Shown here piece after piece: positions 16,632 to 25,201 of a stretch of 64,000 bases of DNA. Within the stretch, counting starts at the first letter, position 1. Every line of letters begins with the position of its first letter. Under the pieces are notes generated by a model. That model was not told the DNA's origin. It made no database searches and was given only the letters and a program-made list of their open reading frames with translations. Location: positions 80,420 to 144,419 of the forward strand of contig JBQTHL010000013.1 of the NCBI GenBank assembly GCA_052389915.1. Direction: 5' to 3'. Made by a program: the position numbers and the translations under genes. The stretch comes from Panacagrimonas sp052389915. Lineage in GTDB: Bacteria > Pseudomonadota > Gammaproteobacteria > Nevskiales > Nevskiaceae.

Positions 16632-17915
16632 CAGGGCCAGCGGCGCGCACTGGATGTGGTCGCCAAGACTCTGGAGTACCAGGCAGGCGTCGATGCCCTG
16701 CACGTTGCCCGCACCTACGCGGACGGCCGATCCGGCGGCAAGTGCGTCGCGAATTTCCGCGTTGCCCAGGCCAGGCCGCTTTTCCAGGATCAGGGCGACG
16801 ATGCCGGAGATGTTGGCCGCGGCAAACGAACTGCCGGAGATGAAGTTGTAAGTGCCGTGCGGAAAGGTGGTGAGCACGTCCAGGCCGGGCGCGGCCACCA
16901 CGCGGCCGCCGGCCGCCTCGCCCGGCGGTGCGGCCTGGCCTGCCGAACGCACGCGGATGACACGGTCCTGGCCCGCGATGAATCCTGGCGCGCCCTCGCT
17001 GGCGGCGGGCTCGGCGACGATCACCACGATGCCCTGGTCCAGTGCGGCGCTGATCAGGGACGCGACCAGGGGGTCGGCCGGTCCGGTCAGGCTGAGATTG
17101 ATGATTTGCGGACGCGCGCGAATCGCGGTGTCCAGGGCGGTGGCGATGCTCAGGCTGTTGCAGCTCGCGCCGGGTTCGCCGGCCTTCATGGGCCAGCAGG
17201 CGCGCAGGGCGAACAAGCGGGCGTCGGGCGCGACGCCGACGATGCCCTGGCCGTTGCCCGACAGCGCGGCGATGACACCGGCGACGGCAGTGCCGTGGAT
17301 GTCGTTGTCGAAGTCACGGCCGGCTTCGAACTCGGCGAGGTCTGAGTGACCGGCAAACTGTCCGCGCAGGTCGGGATGGTCCAGGTCCACCCCGGTATCG
17401 ACGATGGCGATGGTCACGCCGCGCCCGGTGGCCTGGTGGTGGGCGCGTTCCACGTTCATGCTCAGGATCGAGGCCTGCAAGGAGGCGTAGGGATCGCCGT
17501 TGAGCACGTGGAAATTGCCCATGCGTTGCACCGAATGCACGCGGCGGTCGCTGGCCAGTTCGGCAATCACCTCGTCCACCGCGCGGCCGTCGTCAACCGC
17601 GTAGACCACACAGTGCACACCGATCGAAAGGATCGGCCATTCCTTGATTTCGCGCAGGCGGTGATCCTGCGCCAGCGTCTCGCCGACTTCGTGGCTCCAG
17701 CTCGTGGTGCCGTACTCCGACCCGCGGCTCACGTAGGGACCGGGGCTGCCGTGCGGCGGACGGCTGAGCCCGCGATCGGGGAAGGAGACCAGGATCAGGC
17801 GCGCGGGATCGTCGGCGACCGCGGACGTGCCCGCCGTACGCACGGTAGGCGTGGTGCTGCACGCGGCCGCGGCGGCTACGTAGCAGGCCAATACAAGTAG
17901 CTTGAGAATATTCAT
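16620..17915 (-). CDS. S8 (subtilisin-like) lipoprotein with altered oxyanion site
   Basis: 431 residues. The N-terminus looks like a lipoprotein signal with Cys19 (AAAAAC), followed by an I9/fervidolysin-like propeptide region about 95-140 (IGVHCVVYAVDDGRAVDEV, ending HSVQRMGNFHVL). The S8 catalytic domain shows Asp173 (IVDTGVDLDHPDL), His207 (DIHGTAVAGVI) and Ser363 (SGSSFAAANISG). Where the oxyanion Asn normally sits in an AAGN-type motif, this protein has VAEPAASEG (300-308), so the Asn appears lost. It starts within the anti-sigma stop (4-base overlap), so the two proteins are made together. It could be a slow protease, a strictly regulated one, or a binding protein. Catalysis is not assured. 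Confidence 0.88.
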   Translation of the reverse strand: MNILKLLVLACYVAAAAACSTTPTVRTAGTSAVADDPARLILVSFPDRGLSRPPHGSPGPYVSRGSEYGTTSWSHEVGETLAQDHRLREIKEWPILSIGVHCVVYAVDDGRAVDEVIAELASDRRVHSVQRMGNFHVLNGDPYASLQASILSMNVERAHHQATGRGVTIAIVDTGVDLDHPDLRGQFAGHSDLAEFEAGRDFDNDIHGTAVAGVIAALSGNGQGIVGVAPDARLFALRACWPMKAGEPGASCNSLSIATALDTAIRARPQIINLSLTGPADPLVASLISAALDQGIVVIVAEPAASEGAPGFIAGQDRVIRVRSAGQAAPPGEAAGGRVVAAPGLDVLTTFPHGTYNFISGSSFAAANISGIVALILEKRPGLGNAEIRDALAAGSAVRVGAGNVQGIDACLVLQSLGDHIQCAPLALVAR

Positions 17916-18649
17916 GGTGCTTCCCGCAGCTCGGACGGCGGACCGTCATGAGGCATGGCCAAGGCTTGCGCGGCTTCTGCCAGCACCACCTCGGGCCGGC
18001 TGCGCAGGTCCTCGATCAGGGCGACCAGCTCGCCCTGCCCGGCCAGCGAGGGGAAGCGCACGGTGTAGGCGCCGACCGAATTAGGTCCATCGACGATGCG
18101 GCCACGCATCGCGCCGAGCAGTTCGGCCCGGCGTGCGGCGCTGACCTCGGCGGCGAAGACCAGGTGGATGTCGCGGGATTCGTTGGCGCCGGGAATCTGG
18201 GCGTTGCTGAGCACGTGGTAGCCCAAGGGATCGGGAGCGCGCAGGCTGGCGACTCCCAGCACGGTTGCAAACAAGGCCAGTGCTCCTGCGCCGATCATCG
18301 CGGGACGCGGCAGCGCCTCGTCGAGCCAAGTGAGGACCGCGGCCAGCCAGCGGGCGGGCTGCGTCACGGCTGGCCGAGGGACTTCCTGCGGCGGAAGCTG
18401 GGCCAGCAGGCGTGCCAGGCCCGGCTCGGGAGAGCGCGGCGCGCAGGCTTCGACGCGGAAGGTCGCCCGGCTCTGGCGTTCCAAGGCGAGTTCGTCGCGG
18501 CAATCAGTGCAACTTTCCAGGTGCCGCGAGACGCTCGCGCGTTCGGCAGGATCGAGCGCGCCGCTCGCGTACCAGGGCAGCAGGTCCCAGGCCGCATCGT
18601 GGGTCTCGCGATCCGGGTTGAGGGGCTTGTTGTTGGGGGGCTTGTCCAT
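17912..18649 (-). CDS. Zinc-finger anti-sigma factor with propeptide-like periplasmic domain
   Basis: 245 residues from the ATG at 18649. The cytoplasmic part has the HxxxCxxC zinc-binding anti-sigma motif (His43, Cys47, Cys50 in RHLESCTDC). One membrane helix lies at about 117-135. The periplasmic part (about 145-245) contains RIVDGPNSVGAYTVRFP and LIEDLRSRPEVVLAEAA, a pattern resembling the inhibitory N-terminal prodomain of S8 proteases (fold into a small alpha/beta unit that plugs the active site). It follows the ECF sigma gene by a few bases and overlaps the S8 gene, so the genetic order suggests that the S8 protein acts on, or is bound by, this domain. The fold assignment of the periplasmic part is inference. 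Confidence 0.85.
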   Translation of the reverse strand: MDKPPNNKPLNPDRETHDAAWDLLPWYASGALDPAERASVSRHLESCTDCRDELALERQSRATFRVEACAPRSPEPGLARLLAQLPPQEVPRPAVTQPARWLAAVLTWLDEALPRPAMIGAGALALFATVLGVASLRAPDPLGYHVLSNAQIPGANESRDIHLVFAAEVSAARRAELLGAMRGRIVDGPNSVGAYTVRFPSLAGQGELVALIEDLRSRPEVVLAEAAQALAMPHDGPPSELREAP

Positions 18650-18656
18650 GCGGTGC

Positions 18657-19427
18657 TCAGACCGGTGTCTTTTCTGACTCGGCATTCGGGATGCCGGTCA
18701 GCGTGGGCCACAGCGCGCGCAGCTTCTTGCGCGCATGAAACATGCGGGTTTTCACGGTGTTCTCCGGGCAGGCGAGGACCAGGGCGATCTCGCTGTAATT
18801 CATGCCGTCGTGGTAGACCAGTTCCATCACCGCGCGCTGCTCGGGCGACAGCGCGCGCATCGCGGCGCCGGCCAGTTGCGCCGACTCCATTCGCTGCAGG
18901 CTGGTGTCGTCCTCGCCGATCAACTCCTCGGCGTCAGCGGTCATCGGCACTTCGTCTGCGGTTCTGCGCCGGCGTTCGAGCGCCTTCAGCGCCTTGAGGT
19001 AGGCGATGCCGGTGATCCAGGTGGTGACCCTGGCCCGCGGCATGGTGACCGCGGCTTTCTGCCAAACGACCAGCATCGTCTCGTTGACGATGTCGTCGAT
19101 GCCGTCGGGGTCGTGGGTCATTTGCATGATGAATCGGCTCAGGCGTCCGTGAACTCTTCGGTACAGCGTGGCAAGGGCGGCCTGATCGCCACGGCCGATG
19201 CGGTCCACCAGATCCCAGGAATCATCCTGGGTCCAGGGATGCGCGGCAGCCGAGTCGCCGGATCGTTCCGGCGGGCCAGGCAGGGCGGTGGTGTGTTGCG
19301 TCAGGTCAGCGGGTTTCGGGGTCGGTATGAGCGTGTATGCGCCCGGCGCGGCAAAAGGTTCATGCGCGGCAACAGGCGCCTGATCGGTGGCCGGCAACAG
19401 GACGGGTGGGGTCGCGGGCATGTTCAC
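18657..19427 (-). CDS. ECF-type RNA polymerase sigma factor
   Basis: 256 residues. An unusual Pro/Ala-rich leader of about 65 residues precedes region 2 (LVDRIGRGDQAALATLYRRV, then DDIVNETMLVVWQKA) and region 4 (LSPEQRAVMELVYHDGMNYS, ALVLACPENTVKTRMFHARK), which is the normal two-domain ECF layout. The GTG at 19427 overlaps the stop of the upstream porin gene (GTGA); an ATG six bases later is possible, and a later start that trims the leader cannot be excluded. It is followed directly by its zinc-finger anti-sigma gene. Targets probably include this cluster. Confidence 0.93.
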   Translation of the reverse strand: MNMPATPPVLLPATDQAPVAAHEPFAAPGAYTLIPTPKPADLTQHTTALPGPPERSGDSAAAHPWTQDDSWDLVDRIGRGDQAALATLYRRVHGRLSRFIMQMTHDPDGIDDIVNETMLVVWQKAAVTMPRARVTTWITGIAYLKALKALERRRRTADEVPMTADAEELIGEDDTSLQRMESAQLAGAAMRALSPEQRAVMELVYHDGMNYSEIALVLACPENTVKTRMFHARKKLRALWPTLTGIPNAESEKTPV

Positions 19428-20146
19428 TGTCCGAAGCTCACCGACAGGACGATGCGGTCGTCGAAGGTGGTGTCGCCAAGATCGCCGCCCTCGGTGTCGA
19501 GATAGGGCTTTCCGTTCACCCGCCGCGCGCCGTAGTAGCGCAGCTCGATCGTCGTGTGGCGCGAGGCGAACCAGCTCAGGCCGGCCTGCCAGTGAATGTC
19601 GTCATAGTGGTAGGCGCGCGCGGCGCTCTCGTACCCGGCTACCAGGGAGCCCTCGATCACCTCGCCCAGCGGCAGCCGCCATTCAAGCTGCGCATTGGTC
19701 ACCGTGTGGCCGCTGCCATAGGCGTCGGGCGCCAGCGACAGGCCGAGCGTTGCGCGGTCGCGGAAATGCAGCGCGGAGTAGACCTCGGCGTAGTCGGCGC
19801 GACGTCCAAACACCTCGCGGTCGTAGCCGTAGCCGGCGACTGAAAGGTCCGCGCTGTAGTTGTCGCTGAACCGGTGCTTGCGGCCGGCATAGGCGATGGC
19901 CTCGGCCCGCGCCCCGCCGAAATCCACGCTGGACAGCCAGAGCCCGGCGTAAAGCCCATTGCGGGCCAGGAAGTCGATATTGGTCTGAAGCACCGGCCCG
20001 TCCCCGCTCTTGGAATAGCTACGGACGAGGTAGTCGGAGCTGAGCTTGGCCAGGCCGTGCCAGCCGGGCTCGGCCTGGCTGCAGGCCGGGAACGCCGCGC
20101 CGAACGCGAACGTCATGCACGCAGCGATGCGCCAGCGGCCGCTCAC
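19424..20146 (-). CDS. TorF-like putative outer-membrane porin
   Basis: 240 residues from a GTG; an in-frame ATG at 20116 would give a shorter signal peptide. After a signal peptide (cleavage near SQA-EP at about 26) the mature protein has the pattern of the TorF/Gcw_chp family: LSSDYLVRSYSKSGDGPVLQ, GLYAGLWLSSVDFG, further strands in pairs, and a final strand ending IVLSVSFGQ. Function is likely a small barrel in the outer membrane. It is the first gene of the leftward unit and overlaps the sigma gene, so expression of the sigma factor is tied to this promoter. Confidence 0.8.
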   Translation of the reverse strand: MSGRWRIAACMTFAFGAAFPACSQAEPGWHGLAKLSSDYLVRSYSKSGDGPVLQTNIDFLARNGLYAGLWLSSVDFGGARAEAIAYAGRKHRFSDNYSADLSVAGYGYDREVFGRRADYAEVYSALHFRDRATLGLSLAPDAYGSGHTVTNAQLEWRLPLGEVIEGSLVAGYESAARAYHYDDIHWQAGLSWFASRHTTIELRYYGARRVNGKPYLDTEGGDLGDTTFDDRIVLSVSFGQ

Positions 20147-20556
20147 GGTGCAGCGGCTCAGGACGACGCACGCCCGGTGCGCCGGACGTGGCAGTCCACG
20201 GGCTCCGGTGGAGTTGCGGGCCGGCGAGTTCGAAATTGTTCATCCACGTGGAGCGCGTTTCAGCCCGTGTCGTTTTGCCGGGCATTTCTCTCAGGAAGCG
20301 GCCGGACCCAACGCGACCTTTGCATCGCGTGCGCAGTCGCGCGTTGACCTGGATCAATTCGCCGGCCGACGCCCAAGAATCGTTCTGACCGTCGTGAACC
20401 TTTCCGCGCAGATCGCGCATTCATCGGTGATGGCGCTTCGAGCAAGCCCGCATCACGGAGCGATCCGCCGTGCCGGCCCGCCCCGGTCTTGTTCAGGACC
20501 GCTGGGAATGGCCCGGGGCGAACAGAGCTTCCACATCCACCCCTGGAGTACACCCG
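20147..20556. other. Divergent intergenic region with an FNR-type box
   Basis: 410 bases between the leftward porin-sigma unit and the rightward InlB-repeat gene. It contains one perfect FNR/Anr-type dyad near its centre (20344-20357) and no convincing gene. Both promoters should lie here. Confidence 0.6.
20344..20357. promoter_or_regulatory. FNR/Anr-type box
   Basis: TTGACCTGGATCAA fits the TTGAY-N4-RTCAA dyad of FNR/Anr/Dnr regulators at every conserved base. At the usual -41.5 position it would place a rightward start near 20392, about 165 bases ahead of the InlB-repeat gene at 20557; AAGAAT at 20375-20380 is a possible -10. Leftward action on the porin-sigma unit is also possible. Confidence 0.7.
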
Positions 20557-22107
20557 ATGAAATTCACCGACTCACCGAGTCCGGCCGCAGGCCGTGACGC
20601 ATCCCCGCGAAACTTCTGGCGCCGATCCGCGCTCGGCGCCGCGCTCTGCCTGCTCGCCGCGCCCGCCGCGCTGTTCGCGCAGCAGAACGCCATCGTCGGT
20701 TCGCTGACCAATTTCGACGCCGCCAACTACGAGGGCCATGACGCCTACGGCATGGAGATCGAGATCGAGGGCGTGCAGCCCACAGAGTTCAGCCAGGCCT
20801 GGACCAACCGCTACGGCAACCCGTCCTATTCGCCGTCGCCGACCGGAACCTACGTGCGCTATCAGGCGGCGTGGTCCGGCGCGACGCAGTCCTACTCCGC
20901 GAGGACCAATCCCAAGACGCCCGGTACCGGCTTCCAGGGAAGCTGCTATTCCCCGCTGCCGTTCAACACTGCCGGCTGTGATCACTTCGGCCCGCGGCCG
21001 ACAAACTACAACTACCGGGTGCTGAGCTACCGCTGGATGTTCCCGGACCCGGCAAACCCGAGCCAGCTCGTCGCCGGCTCGAACAACATCTTCGTGCCGA
21101 CGCCGGTCTACTACTGGGCACCGGCACCGGTCGTGGGCGATCCGCCTGAGCTGGTCGCCGAGATCGTGGTGCCGCCGCCCCCGCCGGCACCCATACCGCA
21201 GTACGGCGACGCGAACTGGATGAAGGTCTACGAGAGCGAGGTCAATCGCCACGTCACCCTGGAGGAACTGGTCGACACCAATGCCATCGTGCCGCAGGAC
21301 CCGGCCGAGATCGAAACCGACTGGGAGCTGGTGCAGGCCAGTCCGCCCGGAGAAACCAGCGGCCACCGGCAGCGCGGCAAGCACTTCAACCAGCGTGCTC
21401 CGAAGGCAGGCACGCGCGCCGTCATCCGCCGCTACGAGACCTACACCTATACCGGCGCCTACGATCCGGTCACGCACGAAGCCCTCTGTGGCGGTGACAC
21501 GAGTTGCGACGCGCCGCTGGACGGCGAACTCGGCGACATGCTGATTGCGCAGATGGCGGCCGCGAACATCGCCGTTCCGTCGCTGACCATCGCCACGGTC
21601 GGTTCCGGCAAGGTGACTTCGTCGGACAAGGTGCTGGCCTGCGGCAGCAAGTGCGTGGCCAACTACCCGCTCGATGCCGTGGTCACGCTGACCGCCGAAC
21701 CCGCCAGCAAATACACGTTTGGCGGCTGGACCGGCGCCTGTGCCGGCCTGGCGACGACCTGCAACGTCACCATCGCCGATGAGATGAATGTCACCGCAAC
21801 GTTCAACCCGGTGGTCAAGGCCGGCGGTGGTGGCGGTGGCGGGGGGAGTGCGACGCTGTTCCTGCTCTCGGTGAGCAAGAGCAACACCGGTACCGTCACC
21901 GCGACGCCGGCAGGCACCAACGATACGATCAACTGCGGCAGCGTGTGCAAGGCCAAGTTCACCTCCGGCGCGGTTGTGACCGTGACCGCCAAAGCAGCCG
22001 CCGGAAAGATCTTCACCGGTTGGACTGGTGCCTGCGCGGGCACCGCGCCGACCTGCAAACTGACGATGAGCAAGGATCAGTCGGCGGCGGCCGGCTTCAG
22101 CAAGTAA
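20557..22107 (+). CDS. Secreted InlB B-repeat protein, paralogue of 22919-25201
   Basis: 516 residues from the ATG at 20557 (GGAG upstream). Signal peptide with core about 24-40 (cleavage near LFA-QQ). Residues about 45-340 form a domain shared with the protein at 22919-25201: both begin G(S/D)LxNFD, continue with a GMEIEIEGVQ/GFEIELEDVH segment, have a single GCDHFG/GCEHFG motif, and have an RWMFPDPANP/HWLVADPANP segment. I do not recognise this domain. Two divergent InlB B-repeats follow (about 346-424 and 438-516), each with FGGWTGACAG or FTGWTGACAG and Cys pairs, separated by a Gly-rich linker. Probably a surface or extracellular protein, expressed at low oxygen given the box upstream. 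Confidence 0.85.
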   Translation: MKFTDSPSPAAGRDASPRNFWRRSALGAALCLLAAPAALFAQQNAIVGSLTNFDAANYEGHDAYGMEIEIEGVQPTEFSQAWTNRYGNPSYSPSPTGTYVRYQAAWSGATQSYSARTNPKTPGTGFQGSCYSPLPFNTAGCDHFGPRPTNYNYRVLSYRWMFPDPANPSQLVAGSNNIFVPTPVYYWAPAPVVGDPPELVAEIVVPPPPPAPIPQYGDANWMKVYESEVNRHVTLEELVDTNAIVPQDPAEIETDWELVQASPPGETSGHRQRGKHFNQRAPKAGTRAVIRRYETYTYTGAYDPVTHEALCGGDTSCDAPLDGELGDMLIAQMAAANIAVPSLTIATVGSGKVTSSDKVLACGSKCVANYPLDAVVTLTAEPASKYTFGGWTGACAGLATTCNVTIADEMNVTATFNPVVKAGGGGGGGGSATLFLLSVSKSNTGTVTATPAGTNDTINCGSVCKAKFTSGAVVTVTAKAAAGKIFTGWTGACAGTAPTCKLTMSKDQSAAAGFSK

Positions 22108-22146
22108 TCCCGCGCCAGGACCTACCGAGTCGCGAAGCTGTGTGCT

Positions 22147-22171
22147 TCACCGGGGGCCAGCACCCCGGTGA
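22147..22171. terminator. Stem-loop after the InlB-repeat gene
   Basis: TCACCGGGG (22147-22155) and CCCCGGTGA (22163-22171) form a perfect 9-bp stem with a 7-base loop, 39 bases after the stop codon. There is no clear U-run after it, only CTTTC. Confidence 0.6.
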
Positions 22172-22351
22172 GGCGCTTTCCCGACTGACGCTCGCTGTTC
22201 GGCGCGCTCTCCGCAAAAAACATTTCGCCGAAGGATTCTTGTTCGACGCTGAACCTTTTCCCTCCAAAGCGGAATCCAGAGGGGAGACACGCAAGCCCAG
22301 CTTCACGCGCAAACCTGCGCCATTCCTGTATTCAGAACGAGGTTCAAGATC

Positions 22352-22732
22352 ATGAAGAAATTTCCCCTGTTTTCCGCCACCCTCGGCGCCGTACTCGCCA
22401 TGAGCTGGGTAGCCGACGCCAGCGCGGCAGAGATTCGCGTGCGCTGCGAGAAGCGCGCAACGCGCTCCAAGGTTTCGGTCGACGGCGGCAACTTCGCGCC
22501 CGGCGTCTACACCGCACGGATATCGTCCGGCGGCAAGACCAGGACCTCGCCGCCGACATCCACCGTGGGCGACGAGCTGGAGTTCGACTTCGACAGCGCC
22601 GTCAACGATATCGGCGCCGGCGCCACCGCCATTCCGCGCGACTACATCCAGAACGCGACGGTCAGAGCCAAGATCGTCAACACCGCCGGCCGCACCGTCA
22701 TCAGCGACACCGAAGATTGCCGCGTGCGCTGA
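22352..22732 (+). CDS. Small secreted protein of unknown function
   Basis: 126 residues with a signal peptide (MKKFPLF start, Ala-rich core, cleavage near ASA-AE at about 26). The mature part is a compact beta-rich sequence with two Cys, one near the start (VRCEKR) and one near the C-terminus (DCRVR), which may pair. It contains VSVDGGNFAPGVYTARI, resembling a single Ig-like or C2-like fold, but no family is recognised. It lies between the two InlB-repeat paralogues and converges with the second one. Confidence 0.65.
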   Translation: MKKFPLFSATLGAVLAMSWVADASAAEIRVRCEKRATRSKVSVDGGNFAPGVYTARISSGGKTRTSPPTSTVGDELEFDFDSAVNDIGAGATAIPRDYIQNATVRAKIVNTAGRTVISDTEDCRVR

Positions 22733-22867
22733 GCACCCTCTGTCCTGCCTATCCGTCGCGGCGCAGCCCCTGCGCCGCGGCGTCTGAATCCTTGTCAGGA
22801 GCCGGCCGGATTTGAACCGCGGCGATGGCGCGGGAGATTCCGGCACGTCCGGCACGCGCAAGGCAAA

Positions 22868-22900
22868 CAGCCGGGTCGGGGCTGCGCCCCAACCCGGCTG
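22868..22900. terminator. Strong bidirectional stem-loop between convergent genes
   Basis: CAGCCGGGT (22868-22876) pairs with ACCCGGCTG (22892-22900), and inside it GGGGC pairs with GCCCC. It sits 19 bases beyond the stop of the minus-strand InlB-repeat gene and serves both directions. No U-run, so it is a GC-only stem. Confidence 0.65.
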
Positions 22901-22918
22901 GAATTCCCGCCACTGACC

Positions 22919-25201
22919 TCAGTCGAAGCTACCGACCACGCGGCGGTCCTGGCCCATCTGCACGACACAGGCGCCGGTGCCGCTGCAGTCGCCACTCCAG
23001 CCGAGGAAATGGTGTCGCGATGCCGCGAACGGGCTGAGCGTCACGGTCTTGCCCGGTGCGTAAGCCTCGGTGCAGTCCGTACCCAGCGTGCCGCAGCGGA
23101 TGCCGGCGGGCGCGGTGTTGATGCGCCCGGAGGCCGCGGGCCCGCTGACCTGCACGTCCAGTCGGTAGGACAGCGGTGCGAAGATCGCGGTCACCCGCTT
23201 GGCCGCCGACATCGTGACCGCGCAGCCGCCGGTGCCGGTGCAGGCCCCGCGCCAACCGACGAACTTGCTGCCGGCGGAGGGCGTGGGGGTCAGGCTGACC
23301 GGCGTGCCGGCCGGCAGCGAGGCGACGCAGGTCGTCCCGCAGTCGATGCCGCCGCCGCTCACGGTGCCGGTTCCGTTGCCCTGGGTCGAGACCAGCAGCC
23401 GGAACAGCTGCTTGCGGAACACGGCGGTCACGGTGGTGCTGGCGTTGACCGTGAGGTTGCAGGGGCCGCTGCCGGTGCAGGCACCGGTCCAGCCGATGAA
23501 CACGCTGCCGAGTGCCGGTGCCGCGTTCAGCGTCACCGCGCTGCCCGAGTTCACCTGCACCGTGCAGCTCGCGCCGCAGTTGATGCCAGCGCCCGTCACC
23601 GTGCCGACGCCGCCGCCGGTCTTCTTCACCGCGAGCGGGAATTGCGCCGCGATGTTGCTGAACGTCGCGGTTGCCACCGTGTCGGCGGTGAGCGCGAACT
23701 GGCAGCTTGCGGTGCCGACACAGGGACCGCTCCAGCCGTCGAAATGCTTACCCGCATCCGGCGTGGCCGTCAGCGAGATCAGCGTGCCCTCGTCGAGCAA
23801 CTCGGCGCAGTCGAGGCCGCAGGCGATGCCGTTGCCGCTGACCGTGCCGGTTCCGGCGCCGGCCTTCGACACCGAGACCTCGAACTGGACCGGGCCGACC
23901 ACGCCCGTATCCGGCACCACCAAGGTGTAGGCCTTGCTGACTTCGACCGCGTCGGCGTCGGTTGCGTGGACCGTGAACGTGAAGCTGCCGACCACGGTGG
24001 GCGTGCCGCTCAGCACGCCGGTCACCGGGTTCAGGCTGAGGCCGTCCGGCAGGGAACCCGCGCTCAGGTTGGCCGCATACGGCGTGTTGCCGCCGACCAC
24101 GACCGTGCGCTCGGTGTAGGGCTGATCGAGTTCACCGTCCTGCAGGTGATCGATCAGGCCCAGCGGTGCCTCCACGTTGAAGCCGGCCATCTGCGCGCCG
24201 ATGTAGTCGCCGAGAACTTCGGTCACGGCCGGATCGCAATCGGCCTTGTACTTCGGGTCTGCCGCGTCGGCCACCTGCGGATAGTTGTCGCAGTTCGCCT
24301 CGCCGGATTCCGGGTCCAGCGGGCCGGTGTACTTGAAGAACTCGTAGCGACGGGTCACGACCTCGTCGCCACCCGGCAGGTCCTCGTTGGCGCCGGCGAG
24401 GTCGTTGTTCGCACCCTCGGGATTGGAGAACTCGGTCTGCAGGAGCTGCCACTCGGTCTCGACCTCGGCCGGTTCGCCGTTCTCCCAGTTCTTGTCGTTG
24501 GGGTCGTTCGGATCATCCGAGACCAGGTCGCGCAGTTCGACCCGCGCGTTGTTGTGGGTCTCGGTGCGGATCTGCTTGACCCACTGTGCCTCGCCGAATT
24601 CCTTGACCGGCACTTCCACCGGTTCCGGCGCGCGAATCACCGCCTGCACCTGGGCCACCGGCTGTACGCCCGCGACCGGCGGGTAGTAGACGAAACTGGG
24701 CGTGGCGATGTTCACCGCCGGGCCGCGGATCAACCCGCCCGGGTTCGCCGGATCGGCAACCAGCCAGTGGTAGATCACGCGGGTCGGCGCGCCGTAGTAG
24801 CCGACGCCGAAGTGCTCACAACCCAGGTTCACGCTTGGGTTGGTGCACTGGTGTCCCTGTGTGGGCGGCAGCGGCGCGCCGGGTACCGCTGTGTAGGACG
24901 ACCAGGCGCCGGTAGCGGGATTGAAGTCCGCCTTGTAGCGGATGCGCACGCGCGGGTGCGCGGGGTTGGTGTTGTCCTCGGTGATGGTCGGGGCACCGTA
25001 GTGGTTGTAGTCGTAGGTGTAGGTGATGCCAGTGCTGTGCACGTCCTCGAGCTCGATCTCGAAGCCGTGCGTCTGCTCCCCGGTGTCATTGATGACGTCG
25101 AAGTTGTTCAGATCGCCGTAGGCCGTACTGGCATGCGCCGGGACCGATGATCCCAGTGCCGCCAGCGTGGCGAGCGCGATCAGCTTGCGGGTGAATGTCA
25201 T
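22919..25201 (-). CDS. Large secreted protein with Ig-like domain and four InlB B-repeats
   Basis: 760 residues. Signal peptide 1-24 (AHA-S). Residues about 26-375 are the unrecognised domain shared with the protein at 20557-22107 (NNFDVINDTGEQTHGFEIE, CEHFGVGYYG, HWLVADPANPGG). Residues about 385-455 look like a putative Ig (He_PIG) domain (LPDGLSLNPVTGVLSGTP). Four divergent InlB B-repeats of about 75 residues follow, each with an FxGWxGxCxGT-like core and Cys pairs; the last ends VVGSFD at the C-terminus. Probably exported to the surface or medium. An FNR-type box 124 bases upstream at a good distance from a -10-like TAGCTT suggests oxygen control. Confidence 0.87.
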   Translation of the reverse strand: MTFTRKLIALATLAALGSSVPAHASTAYGDLNNFDVINDTGEQTHGFEIELEDVHSTGITYTYDYNHYGAPTITEDNTNPAHPRVRIRYKADFNPATGAWSSYTAVPGAPLPPTQGHQCTNPSVNLGCEHFGVGYYGAPTRVIYHWLVADPANPGGLIRGPAVNIATPSFVYYPPVAGVQPVAQVQAVIRAPEPVEVPVKEFGEAQWVKQIRTETHNNARVELRDLVSDDPNDPNDKNWENGEPAEVETEWQLLQTEFSNPEGANNDLAGANEDLPGGDEVVTRRYEFFKYTGPLDPESGEANCDNYPQVADAADPKYKADCDPAVTEVLGDYIGAQMAGFNVEAPLGLIDHLQDGELDQPYTERTVVVGGNTPYAANLSAGSLPDGLSLNPVTGVLSGTPTVVGSFTFTVHATDADAVEVSKAYTLVVPDTGVVGPVQFEVSVSKAGAGTGTVSGNGIACGLDCAELLDEGTLISLTATPDAGKHFDGWSGPCVGTASCQFALTADTVATATFSNIAAQFPLAVKKTGGGVGTVTGAGINCGASCTVQVNSGSAVTLNAAPALGSVFIGWTGACTGSGPCNLTVNASTTVTAVFRKQLFRLLVSTQGNGTGTVSGGGIDCGTTCVASLPAGTPVSLTPTPSAGSKFVGWRGACTGTGGCAVTMSAAKRVTAIFAPLSYRLDVQVSGPAASGRINTAPAGIRCGTLGTDCTEAYAPGKTVTLSPFAASRHHFLGWSGDCSGTGACVVQMGQDRRVVGSFD

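Noticed and set aside
23009..25150. A 713-codon open frame on the plus strand
   Set aside because: It is exactly antisense to the InlB-repeat gene, has low-complexity Arg/Ala/Gly composition and no motif. GC-rich codon usage keeps antisense frames open.
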